Shown here: positions 34,038-42,282 of the stretch, one piece after another | Layout: each line of letters starts with the position of its first letter | Position numbering within the stretch: position 1 is the stretch's first letter | NCBI GenBank assembly: GCA_017513135.1 | Contig: JAFWDH010000018.1 | Span: forward strand, 62,001-126,000 | Length of the DNA stretch: 64,000 bases | Origin: Oscillospiraceae bacterium | GTDB taxonomy: Bacteria; Bacillota; Clostridia; Oscillospirales; Ruminococcaceae | Reading direction: 5' to 3' | Program-made: the position numbers and the translations under genes | The notes under the pieces: generated by a model | What the model was told of the DNA's origin: nothing | Databases searched by the model: none | Seen by the model: only the letters and a program-made list of their open reading frames with translations

Positions 34038-34694
34038 TCAGATCTCGGGGTCCACTATTGAAACAACTTCGTATTCACCGTTCTCGTACCTGACAGTTGC
34101 CACACCGCCGTTGTTCACATAAACTTTATCGCCGTTTACCTTGTCCAGAACAGGCATCAGCAGGCCCATGGAAGCTCCGGAACTGACCATCAGAACGTTC
34201 CCTCCGCCTGCCTCCTCAGTCTGTCTGCATATCCTGTTGATGGTGTTCATCATCCTTGTCTGCAGGATCTCACATGTTTCTGCGGCACCGGTCTCATCGG
34301 TCGAAGCCATCACATCGGCAAACACCATGTTGCCGACCTGCTTGCGGTATTCCCTGTAGTCATAGACACCGGTCGCTTTTCCGATACCTTCATTGAGCAG
34401 GACATAACTCTTGCCGTCATACTTGCCGTAGCTCAGTTCCTTGAGACCGTTGTCTATACTGATCTCAGGCACGCTCCCGGTCCTGTTCTGGTCAAGGATG
34501 AGCTGTGCAGTCTCCTGCTGTCTGGGAAGCTCACTGGCCCAGACCGAATCAAAGTGAACATCCGCGAGCATCTTTCCGTCAGCAACTGCCTGCGCAACTC
34601 CCTTTTCAGTCAGAGGGCTGTTTGCCCATCCCTGGATGACTCTTTTTACATTGTTTTCAGTTTCGCCGTGTCTGACGATATAGAGATTGACCAT
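34038..34694 (-). CDS. histidine phosphatase (phosphoglycerate mutase-like)
   Basis: A 218-residue member of the histidine phosphatase family. The phospho-acceptor motif is LYIVRHGETENNV and the second catalytic Arg/Glu are in SELPRQQETAQLI and LKELSYGKYDG. The usual second His, normally HG near residue 160, appears replaced (VSSGASMG), which would weaken catalysis. It follows the maturase gene by one base and so is the last gene of a three-gene operon. Substrate unknown. Confidence 0.85.
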   Translation of the reverse strand: MVNLYIVRHGETENNVKRVIQGWANSPLTEKGVAQAVADGKMLADVHFDSVWASELPRQQETAQLILDQNRTGSVPEISIDNGLKELSYGKYDGKSYVLLNEGIGKATGVYDYREYRKQVGNMVFADVMASTDETGAAETCEILQTRMMNTINRICRQTEEAGGGNVLMVSSGASMGLLMPVLDKVNGDKVYVNNGGVATVRYENGEYEVVSIVDPEI

Positions 34695-34695
34695 C

Positions 34696-35871
34696 TTATT
34701 TCTCTTTTCTTAGTTCTTTCATTATCGAAGCGGGGTCCATTCCCCTGCGGCTCATTTCCATTACTCTTTCCAGAATCGGTTTGGCATGCGAGAAATACTG
34801 TCTGAGCCCGCTGCACAGATAATACATCCCGTCTTCACCGTCGGAAGACTTTGCGAAGCGGTCTTTCAGACACCCTCCCCCGCATGCATCCAGATAAGGA
34901 CATGCTCTGCACTCGGAAGTCAGGGCATTGCGTTTCGACTGTCCGAAATCATGCTGGAACTGACTCATCAGCGCATCTTCAAGTCTTGTGGCCGGCAGGG
35001 TCCCAAGCCTGTGATCCGTGTCGACGAAGTGATCGCAGGAATAAATTCCTCCGTCCTCTTCCACTACAAGCACTCTCCCGCAGGTCCCGGTCATCCAGCA
35101 AAGTGAAGGCTCTCCGCCCGCCCATACTCTTGATGTTTCTGCAAAAAGCTGCACGTCTGTCTTTCCAAGGTCATTTGTGACCCATTCATCGAAGATCTCG
35201 CAGAGGAATCTGCCGTATTGTTCCGCAGTCACGGACTCTCTCGTCATATTGCCGTCAGGTTGTCTGACGATGACGGGGATGAATTGTATCCATTCGGTCC
35301 CGAGATCTCTCAGCGCTCTGTATGTATCGACCGGACAGGATGCCGAGTCTGACGTGACCGTACACAGCAGATCCGGATTGATTCCGTATCTCTGAAGTCT
35401 TTTAATGGATTCCGTGACTTTTGCATAGGTATGATTACCGCCGATATCCAGTCTGTTCCTGTCGTGGACCAGTTCCGTACCGTCGATGCTCACTCCTATG
35501 TCGAACCGGTTGTCTCTCAGGAAACGGCACCACTCCTCAGTGAGGAGCGTGCCGTTCGTCTGAAGATTGTTCCAGACCTGCCATCCTCTGGGAAGATATC
35601 TCTTCTCGTAGTAGACCACCTTCTCATAGAACTCAAGGCCGGCAAGGGCAGGCTCACCGCCATGCCATGTGAATGACACTACAGGACCCGGGCTTGCTTC
35701 TATCGTCTGACGTATGAGGCGTTCAAGCAGGGTGTTGCTCATCCTGTTCTGGACCTCATGTGTGGAATACTTCCCTTTTTCAAGGTAATAGCAGTATCTG
35801 CATCTGAGGTTGCACCTTGAACCCACCGGTTTTGCTATTATCGCAAAAGGCTCAGTGTTTCTGGATGCCAT
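34696..35871 (-). CDS. radical SAM/SPASM maturase (anaerobic sulfatase-maturase type)
   Basis: A 391-residue radical SAM enzyme. The cluster motif is CNLRCRYC (CxxxCxxC) near residue 18, followed by WHGGEPAL and QTNGTL for SAM binding, and the SPASM domain with CGRVLVVEEDGGIYSCDHF, CRACPYLDACGGGC. Relatives convert Ser or Cys of sulfatases to formylglycine. No sulfatase lies in the window; instead the gene is coupled to a dienelactone hydrolase (TAATG overlap) and a histidine phosphatase. It may serve a distant sulfatase or another substrate. Confidence 0.9.
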   Translation of the reverse strand: MASRNTEPFAIIAKPVGSRCNLRCRYCYYLEKGKYSTHEVQNRMSNTLLERLIRQTIEASPGPVVSFTWHGGEPALAGLEFYEKVVYYEKRYLPRGWQVWNNLQTNGTLLTEEWCRFLRDNRFDIGVSIDGTELVHDRNRLDIGGNHTYAKVTESIKRLQRYGINPDLLCTVTSDSASCPVDTYRALRDLGTEWIQFIPVIVRQPDGNMTRESVTAEQYGRFLCEIFDEWVTNDLGKTDVQLFAETSRVWAGGEPSLCWMTGTCGRVLVVEEDGGIYSCDHFVDTDHRLGTLPATRLEDALMSQFQHDFGQSKRNALTSECRACPYLDACGGGCLKDRFAKSSDGEDGMYYLCSGLRQYFSHAKPILERVMEMSRRGMDPASIMKELRKEK

Positions 35872-36632
35872 TATGTTTTCAGATGTTTGTCAAAGAATGC
35901 GATAGCCTTTTCCCAGGAATCCATTGCCTGTTCCTGACGGTACATCGGTTTGTCATAATACCAGATGCCGTGTCCGGCACCGTCATATCTGTGGAACTCA
36001 AAGTCCTTGCCGAGATCGGTCAGCACCTTTTCCATATCATCTACCGCTTCCTTGCTCGGCCATCTGTCTTCATTGCCGAAGATTCCGAGCAGCGGGATAT
36101 TGAGCTGAGGTGCATAGTCGATGGGTGAGGGAACTCCGGGAACATCTCCGCCGGGGTTGGTCACTCCGCCCCAGCAGTCAACTGCGCAGTCAAAGCCGGG
36201 AACCGTGCAGGCAGCAAGGAATGTGTGGCGGCCACCGGAGCACATTCCGATGACGCCTGTCTTGCCGTTGGAGTTGGTCTGGCATTTCAGGAAACTGAGC
36301 GAAGCAGCCGTATCGCCCATCACTGTCTCATCGGTCACGATACCGGTCTCTCTTGCTTTTGCGCTGATCTCGGTGGGTGTGCCGTGTCCGACGCGCTCAT
36401 AGATGTTGGGGCACGCTACGGCATAGCCGTGGCGGCTGAAACGGTTCGCTGTCTCTCTGAGCCACTCATCCCAGCCGGGCATATGAGGAATAAGCACTAT
36501 TCCCGGATAGGGACCGGATCCCATGGGACGGGAATAATAAACACGGATCTTGTCATTATTGAATCCGTCAATAACGATCGTCTCGGACATGATGCCTTCA
36601 TAATCCGCTGTGTTAAAGGAATTCCAAGCCAT
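35871..36632 (-). CDS. dienelactone hydrolase-family protein
   Basis: A 253-residue alpha/beta hydrolase. The nucleophile Cys sits in GVIGMCSGGRH, the acid Asp in GNEDRWPS and the His in GAGHGIWY, the triad of dienelactone hydrolases. HMPGWDEWLRE near residue 50 is typical. No aromatic catabolic genes are nearby, so the substrate is probably another lactone or ester. First gene of a run with the maturase and the histidine phosphatase; a GGAGG site precedes it. Confidence 0.9.
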   Translation of the reverse strand: MAWNSFNTADYEGIMSETIVIDGFNNDKIRVYYSRPMGSGPYPGIVLIPHMPGWDEWLRETANRFSRHGYAVACPNIYERVGHGTPTEISAKARETGIVTDETVMGDTAASLSFLKCQTNSNGKTGVIGMCSGGRHTFLAACTVPGFDCAVDCWGGVTNPGGDVPGVPSPIDYAPQLNIPLLGIFGNEDRWPSKEAVDDMEKVLTDLGKDFEFHRYDGAGHGIWYYDKPMYRQEQAMDSWEKAIAFFDKHLKT

Positions 36633-36718
36633 TGTGTCATACCTCCGTTGTTAATTCTGTTTCTATAAACATTCTACATTATCAGACGCCTTTTTGCACC
36701 ATAGCTGAGTCTCTCAGC

Positions 36719-37666
36719 CTATTTATAAACGTCACAGTCAGTATCCCAGAACCTGGTGCTGAACGGCATATGCAGATTGTCTGACTGTCCAAAAGGCATA
36801 TCCTCAGGCTTTGTAGGCACGCTGCCTTCCGGAACGATCGGCAGCTCACAGGTGAGAGGAGGCATCGGCATGGGCTCTCTCGGCTGAACGTCCTGCTTAA
36901 TGCCCAGCTCATTCTGAAGGAACTGCCAGCACCCTTCAAACCAGTCATCCACACACGGAGACGCAGTCCCGTCTCTCTCAAGGAACCTCTTCTGTGAGCT
37001 TGTGGACCCGTGATCTCCGTTGGATGAGATGTACACTCCGAACGGTCTCTTATGGCGTTCCATCATGTCCAGCATCGCTATCGTCTGATATACGGATACC
37101 AGGCTGTCCTTCCTGGCATGATGGAAGAACGCGGGAGGAGTCTGATCTCCTACCAGATCCCCGTTTGCGACATACGTCAGCTGCGCGTCGTCGGTCTGCT
37201 GTCCGCAGTACATAGGGCCGAATCCAAGCACCATGGCATTGGGCTTTCCCTCTTCACCGGAGCATCCGGCGGCCTGCATCAGGTCAGGCCTGTTCCACAG
37301 GTTGCCGCATGTCATACATATGAAGGCTCCGGCGGAGCCGCCTCCAATGACTATCCTGTCGGGATCCACTGACCACTCTTCGCTGTGATCCCTGACCAGT
37401 TTAATAGCCTTCATCAGATCTATGGTCACCTGCGGAAACCTGTAGGCCCTTCCCACAGGATAAACATATGTACAGGACACGCGGAACCCTCTCTCAACGA
37501 GTCTGGAAGAGATCTCACCTCGGTCTGACTCCACACACATCATGAAAGCGCCGCCGGGAACATAGATCAGCGCGGGGGCCTTGCTATCTGCAGGCTTCTC
37601 GTCATATATATCCACCATCAGTCTGGCAGAACCGTCGCTGTTTAGATCGAATCTTTCTGTACGCAT
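36719..37666 (-). CDS. alpha/beta hydrolase (esterase/lipase, HSL-like)
   Basis: A 315-residue alpha/beta hydrolase. The oxyanion hole is YVPGGAFMM, the nucleophile is in GGGSAGAF, and catalytic Asp/His lie in HHARKDSLV and SNGDHGST. I use ATG 37666 (MRTERFDL) because it has a GAGGTGG site; an in-frame ATG at 37831 would run back through the divergent promoter. The last 40 residues, Pro- and Met-rich (PREPMPMPPL), are unusual. Divergent from luxS. Confidence 0.85.
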   Translation of the reverse strand: MRTERFDLNSDGSARLMVDIYDEKPADSKAPALIYVPGGAFMMCVESDRGEISSRLVERGFRVSCTYVYPVGRAYRFPQVTIDLMKAIKLVRDHSEEWSVDPDRIVIGGGSAGAFICMTCGNLWNRPDLMQAAGCSGEEGKPNAMVLGFGPMYCGQQTDDAQLTYVANGDLVGDQTPPAFFHHARKDSLVSVYQTIAMLDMMERHKRPFGVYISSNGDHGSTSSQKRFLERDGTASPCVDDWFEGCWQFLQNELGIKQDVQPREPMPMPPLTCELPIVPEGSVPTKPEDMPFGQSDNLHMPFSTRFWDTDCDVYK

Positions 37667-37699
37667 CTTATCCACCTCGCTTATTGTCGTTTCTATACA

Positions 37700-37775
37700 T
37701 AGATTATAATTCCGTCGGTCATATCCGGGCAAATCGCGCGGGTATTTCCATCCGGCCGCTTTGGGGATATAATTT
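37700..37775. promoter_or_regulatory. divergent promoter region between alpha/beta hydrolase and luxS
   Basis: TATAAT occurs on the minus strand at 37703-37708, suited to the hydrolase, and on the plus strand at 37768-37773, 36 bases before luxS. No clear -35 elements. Confidence 0.5.
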
Positions 37776-37808
37776 CCCAAAGACGATACTGAAAGCGAGA
37801 ACCATTCA

Positions 37809-38297
37809 ATGGAAACTATAGCCAGCTTCAAAGTGGATCACATCCGTCTGATGCCGGGACTTTATGTCTCTCGCAAGGACAGAAAGAATGGTATAACCGT
37901 CACAACGTTTGATATGAGGATCACAATGCCAAACAGAGAACCGGTGATGGACATGCCTGCCGTACACACCATAGAGCACCTTGGGGCTACCTTCATGAGA
38001 AACAGCTCTGTCAAGGAAGACGTCGTATATTTCGGGCCAATGGGATGCCGGACCGGTTTCTATCTCGTCATGTTCGGGGACATGTCATCTCAGGAGATCT
38101 GTCCGGTTGTGCTGGAGATGTGCGATTTCATCCTCTCCTTTGAAGGGGCTATCCCCGGAGCTGTGCCTGAACAGTGCGGCAACTGGTCCGAACAGAATCT
38201 CGACATGGCAAAGTACTACATCAGAAAATACAGAACGGCTCTGACTGAAGATAAGCACTTCAGCTATCCGGGTCAGGAGGATCAGGATGAGATTTGA
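37809..38297 (+). CDS. luxS: S-ribosylhomocysteine lyase LuxS
   Basis: Cleaves S-ribosylhomocysteine to homocysteine and DPD, the precursor of autoinducer-2, in the activated methyl cycle. It is 162 residues, the family's usual length. The metal site HTIEH is at residues 53-57, the third ligand is C123 in EQCGNW, and the catalytic Cys is C80 (GPMGCRTGFYL). The homocysteine methyltransferase gene overlaps its end by 11 bases, so the product homocysteine has a partner enzyme made alongside. The nucleosidase gene (mtn) is not in the window. Confidence 0.97.
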   Translation: METIASFKVDHIRLMPGLYVSRKDRKNGITVTTFDMRITMPNREPVMDMPAVHTIEHLGATFMRNSSVKEDVVYFGPMGCRTGFYLVMFGDMSSQEICPVVLEMCDFILSFEGAIPGAVPEQCGNWSEQNLDMAKYYIRKYRTALTEDKHFSYPGQEDQDEI

Positions 38298-39492
38298 GTT
38301 TCCGCTGATACTGGACGGCGCAATGGGCACTGAGCTCATCAAGAGAGGCTATACAGGCGAGATGAGCAGCGAAGAGTGGTCACTGCTTCATCCGGAAGCT
38401 ATCCGCGATATCCAGAGATCATACATCGAAGCCGGCTCGCAGGTCATCTATACTCCCACTTTCGGCGCAAACAGGGTAAAGATGGAGAAGTACGGGCTGC
38501 GTGACAGCGTCACCGATTTCAACCTGAGACTGGCTGCATTGTCCAGGGAGGTCGCGGGAGACGGCGTATATGTCGCAGGAGACCTCGCTCCGTCCAACCT
38601 CTTCATCCCCTCAATGGCGCATGATCACTTTGAAGAGATATATGAGACTTACCTTGAGCAGGCTTCCGCTCTTGAGCAGTCGGGAGTCGACCTGTTCGTT
38701 ATCGAAACGATCTCTTCCGTTGCAGACGCCAGGGCTGCAATTCTGGCAGTGCATGAGATCAGCAAAAAACCTGTGATGGTGAGCTTCACCTGCAACAAAA
38801 AAGGAAGGACGATCACCGGAGCCGATGTGTCGGCAGCATGCGTTACCCTCCAGTCGATGGGTGCGGACGTTTTCGGCCTCAACTGCTCATACGGTCCAGA
38901 CGATATGGTTCCACAGCTCAGCAGACTGTCTGATTATGCCGACATCCCTCTTCTCGCAAAGCCGAATGCCGGTATGCCGAAGACCGTTGACGGAAACGCA
39001 GTATATGACTGTCCCCCGGATGAATTCGTAAGGCTGATCCCCGAGATGATAGCTGCGGGAGTCAAAGCCTTCGGAGGATGCTGCGGCACCGATGCCTCTC
39101 ACATCAAAGCTCTCGCTTCTGTCCTTAAGGATGCCGAACTGCCGGATAAAGACAGACATGACGACCTCTTCCTCTCAGTTGAAAGAGATGTGTTCCGCAT
39201 AGAAGAAGGAACAGAACCGAAAAGATTCGTTCCGTGCGGAAAAGATCTGCGCACTGATTCCTCCGGTTTTGGCAAGGATGAGATGATGGGAATAGATCTG
39301 GATGACGCCGATATCGCTGAACTTGAATCTGTTCAGTGGAGGTTTAAAAAACCGGTGTGCTTCCGCTGCAGCGATCCGGAGATACTGGAAAGTGCCCTCA
39401 GAGTCTTCCAGGGCAGGGCAGCCTATACCGGTCCGCTCGGCAGAGATTCGCTTGCTCCCCTTGTCAGCAGATACGGTCTTGTTCTGATCTGA
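38287..39492 (+). CDS. homocysteine S-methyltransferase with truncated pterin-domain remnant
   Basis: A 401-residue protein. Residues 1-290 are a complete zinc-dependent homocysteine methyltransferase barrel: LILDGAMGTELIKRG, GLNCSYGPDDM and the zinc cysteines in FGGCCGTDASHI. After a linker, about residues 350-401 resemble the first strand of a methionine-synthase pterin domain (PEILESALRVFQGRAAY, then LAPLVSRYGLVLI), but the protein stops there. The B12 and activation modules are absent. An AGGAGG site is 6 bases before the ATG. With LuxS it likely regenerates methionine. Confidence 0.9.
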   Translation: MRFEFPLILDGAMGTELIKRGYTGEMSSEEWSLLHPEAIRDIQRSYIEAGSQVIYTPTFGANRVKMEKYGLRDSVTDFNLRLAALSREVAGDGVYVAGDLAPSNLFIPSMAHDHFEEIYETYLEQASALEQSGVDLFVIETISSVADARAAILAVHEISKKPVMVSFTCNKKGRTITGADVSAACVTLQSMGADVFGLNCSYGPDDMVPQLSRLSDYADIPLLAKPNAGMPKTVDGNAVYDCPPDEFVRLIPEMIAAGVKAFGGCCGTDASHIKALASVLKDAELPDKDRHDDLFLSVERDVFRIEEGTEPKRFVPCGKDLRTDSSGFGKDEMMGIDLDDADIAELESVQWRFKKPVCFRCSDPEILESALRVFQGRAAYTGPLGRDSLAPLVSRYGLVLI

Positions 39493-39511
39493 GCTTACTT
39501 ACCGAATACAG

Positions 39512-39552
39512 AAGATCCCGGAAGGCCGCGTGACGGCATTCCGGGATCCTTA
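39512..39552. terminator. hairpin terminator after luxS operon
   Basis: GATCCCGGAA pairs with TTCCGGGATC around a 14-base loop; TTATTT follows. Confidence 0.65.
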
Positions 39553-39564
39553 TTTGCTGTGTTT

Positions 39565-40713
39565 TCAGAGACTGTAGTCCCAGCTCTTAGAAAGATCTCC
39601 GAATGAGAATATCCTGAGAGTTCCCTTGGTAAGATTGTAGACACATGTATACTGCGTCTTTCCGAAATCCGTTCCGTTGGTAGGATCCTGGATCACAAGA
39701 CCGAGCAGATTCATAAGGAAATCTTCCCTCATGCCTGCGCCGGCAGTCCTGAACAGTCCCGCCTTGAGGCACTCATCTCTGCCGCATTCGTCACCGAACG
39801 GATCGTGTTTTGATACATAATGATTCGTTACATGATCTATCGCTGTCACAGTCATATCATCATCCACCCATTCAAGCACCCTTGAGTCACCGCCGGCATC
39901 GGCTACGAAGATATGGTAATCAGCTCCAGGCATCGACCCCATGATGTTGAACATTCCGGCAAACGCCACAGCTTCCTCAGTGGTGGCGCATCTGTCCAGC
40001 ATGTTCCTCATCAGAACGGTATGAGGTACCGTCTGCTTTCCTTCCTTATTAGTCCGGATCAGCCGCTGACTGGCGATCCAGGCTTTCCCGTCCTTTTCAT
40101 TGACAGCCACAGATCCGTGACCGGCTCTCTTCTGATAGGGACTCGGCACTTCTCCCGCTTCTTCCAGGAAAAAGTTGTTCTTGTTCTCGTTAAGTATCTC
40201 CTTGTAACTCTCAAACGGGATCTCCTGCCAGTCGCACTCAACGGACAGGGCAAGTATCGACACCGCCAGACCTTTTTCATTCATTCCGTCCATGCAGATG
40301 TACGGGCACATGATGAATGTGGAAAGGTCCGTTTTACCGTCATCGGGAACTCCCTTGTAAAGGGTCCCGTTCTGATAATCGAGCCAGAACGCATCAGACA
40401 CATTCAGGGTACGATATTTTGCGTTGGGATTGTGTCCTTCCACTATCACGTTGACACCTGTCCTGAGGTTCTTCTTCTGATTGTACGGATAATGGCTGTA
40501 ATCGTAATTGCGGCAGTACAGCGTATCTCCCTCCAGGTTCCTGGTGATGAAAGCCGAGCACCCGGGATTGAACATGGCCATGAACTGCTCCGGGATATCA
40601 TAATAGTCAAAAGTGCAGTCCATATGATAGAGGTATCCCTCGTCGTCCACCCGTTTTATGCTCTCTATGGTCCTGATCTGCTCCGGATCCTTGATAAATG
40701 CATGAGGATTCAT
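39565..40713 (-). CDS. choloylglycine hydrolase-like linear amide hydrolase
   Basis: A 382-residue protein resembling the linear amide C-N hydrolases (bile-salt hydrolase, penicillin acylase, acid ceramidase group). The nucleophile is probably C52 in NPGCSAFITRN, followed by YCRNYDYSHY, the beta-strand typical of this family. The Cys is not at residue 2, so either self-processing exposes it or the protein is a diverged relative. I use ATG 40713 because it overlaps the transporter stop by ATGA. Coupling suggests that the amide substrate is imported by that transporter. Confidence 0.8.
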   Translation of the reverse strand: MNPHAFIKDPEQIRTIESIKRVDDEGYLYHMDCTFDYYDIPEQFMAMFNPGCSAFITRNLEGDTLYCRNYDYSHYPYNQKKNLRTGVNVIVEGHNPNAKYRTLNVSDAFWLDYQNGTLYKGVPDDGKTDLSTFIMCPYICMDGMNEKGLAVSILALSVECDWQEIPFESYKEILNENKNNFFLEEAGEVPSPYQKRAGHGSVAVNEKDGKAWIASQRLIRTNKEGKQTVPHTVLMRNMLDRCATTEEAVAFAGMFNIMGSMPGADYHIFVADAGGDSRVLEWVDDDMTVTAIDHVTNHYVSKHDPFGDECGRDECLKAGLFRTAGAGMREDFLMNLLGLVIQDPTNGTDFGKTQYTCVYNLTKGTLRIFSFGDLSKSWDYSL

Positions 40714-42107
40714 TCGATCGTCTCCTTTCCCGCTGCAAGAGATACCTCGTTGTATTCTTTCTGGGTATCGATGGTCAGCGCAACTATCAGAAGCGCAACA
40801 GCCACGAGTGCCGGTATCCATCCCAGCAGCGCACAGATAGTATTCTGCGTGGCGGCATTCTGTACAGCGCCCTGATCCGCCAGGGACGCATTGAATCCGG
40901 CCGCAACCAGGGCGACAAGGAACAGCTTGTCGACAGCAGCTTCAGCTATCTTTGACACAAGGCTGTCACCTGTCGATACCATGGTATCCAGTCTTCTGCC
41001 GTTAATGATCTCCACTATATCCGATATATTGTTTCTGTTTACATTGAACATGATGAAAGTCATGGTCAGTCCCATGCCCGCAGAGATGGCGTTGATGTAT
41101 GCATTAACCTCTCTGGTGGGATTAAGGACAAACGGGATCTTTCCGACTACCTGAATAAGGGCAGCCAGAGCCATCGTCTTTTTCCTTCCGAGCAGGCTGT
41201 CTATTCTGGGCGTGACTATTGAGAATATGATCGAGAACACAAGGTAGGCAGCCATTATCGGTGTGGACTTTGAGCTGTCGTTGAGAACATACGCGCAGTA
41301 GTAGGTGATGGCAGAGGTCATAAGGCAGGTGCTCACACCGTAGAACATCACATAGATCATGTTCCTCACCCATGACTTGCATTTGAGGAGCATCCTGTAG
41401 GTCTCAATGATCCCGAGATCCTCCTCATCCTCATTTGTCTGCTTGATGCGCTCTTTTGTTGTGAAATAGTGAAGCAGGCATCCGATCACTATAAGCACGC
41501 CCATAAAGCACGCTCCTTTGAATACTGCACCTGCATCGCTGGAATTGATGACTTTATGGTCCTTAAGGCCGCCGAACATCTTAACTATCATCGGAACAGC
41601 TACTGCGCCGACACCGGATCCGATGCAGGCACCGAGGGATCTGAATGAGTTGATGGCCTTTCTGTCTTCGTCAAGTCCGGAAGCCAGCCCTCCCATTCCG
41701 TTGTATGGAATGCCCCTGAAGGTATTGGCGATCTCATACAGGAAAAAGATCACCAGCCCCAGGATTATGTCCCATCTTTCGCTCACCCCGAAATCGCAGA
41801 ATAGGAACACGAATCCCAGGGCATAAGGGATCGCGATCCATAAAAGCCATGGCCTGACCTTCTCACGCGACTTGAAGTGCACATTGTTCGCCCAGACGCC
41901 TAAAAGAGGGTCATTCACAATATCCCAGATGGTACCTATAAGCACCATGTTGGATACAGCAAGGGGATCGATCAGCAGGACACTTGTCAGAAAATACTTG
42001 TAATACGTGCTCTTGAAGTTGAACACTATATTCGTGGATGCCGAGAATCCCATAAAACCAAGCTTCTCCGCAAAGCCGATCAATCCTTTTTTCTTTTTCT
42101 CTGCCAT
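40710..42107 (-). CDS. GPH-family (glycoside-pentoside-hexuronide) transporter
   Basis: A 465-residue symporter with about 12 membrane segments, of the GPH/MelB family. Visible are NDPLLGVWANNVHFKSREKVRPWLLW near residue 60 and YCAYVLNDSSKSTP near 285, and the general layout of a MelB-like cation symporter. It is the first gene of a two-gene unit with the choloylglycine hydrolase-like enzyme, joined by ATGA. Substrate may be a sugar or a conjugated amide; not determined. Confidence 0.88.
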   Translation of the reverse strand: MAEKKKKGLIGFAEKLGFMGFSASTNIVFNFKSTYYKYFLTSVLLIDPLAVSNMVLIGTIWDIVNDPLLGVWANNVHFKSREKVRPWLLWIAIPYALGFVFLFCDFGVSERWDIILGLVIFFLYEIANTFRGIPYNGMGGLASGLDEDRKAINSFRSLGACIGSGVGAVAVPMIVKMFGGLKDHKVINSSDAGAVFKGACFMGVLIVIGCLLHYFTTKERIKQTNEDEEDLGIIETYRMLLKCKSWVRNMIYVMFYGVSTCLMTSAITYYCAYVLNDSSKSTPIMAAYLVFSIIFSIVTPRIDSLLGRKKTMALAALIQVVGKIPFVLNPTREVNAYINAISAGMGLTMTFIMFNVNRNNISDIVEIINGRRLDTMVSTGDSLVSKIAEAAVDKLFLVALVAAGFNASLADQGAVQNAATQNTICALLGWIPALVAVALLIVALTIDTQKEYNEVSLAAGKETIE

Positions 42108-42161
42108 GAGGATAAACCTCCTTTTTTATTTTTGTTAATTATACAACTAATAGACCAATTT

Positions 42162-42189
42162 AAAAGCGCCAGGCCTGACCTGGCGCTTT
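42162..42189. terminator. terminator between the Cthe_2159-like operon and the GPH transporter
   Basis: GCGCCAGG and CCTGGCGC form an 8-bp stem with loop CCTGA; T-runs exist on both sides, so on the minus strand it ends the operon from 45459. Confidence 0.75.
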
Positions 42190-42282
42190 ATTCGACGCTC
42201 TTTCGCGCTTTATACTTATTGTATATTATCGCCATGCTTCAACGATACGTGATTCCAGTGTGCATCAAACATATCGTTTCCG

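Noticed and set aside
39913..40875. 320-codon plus-strand frame opposite the amide hydrolase and transporter
   Set aside because: Antisense of two well-supported genes; no start signal.
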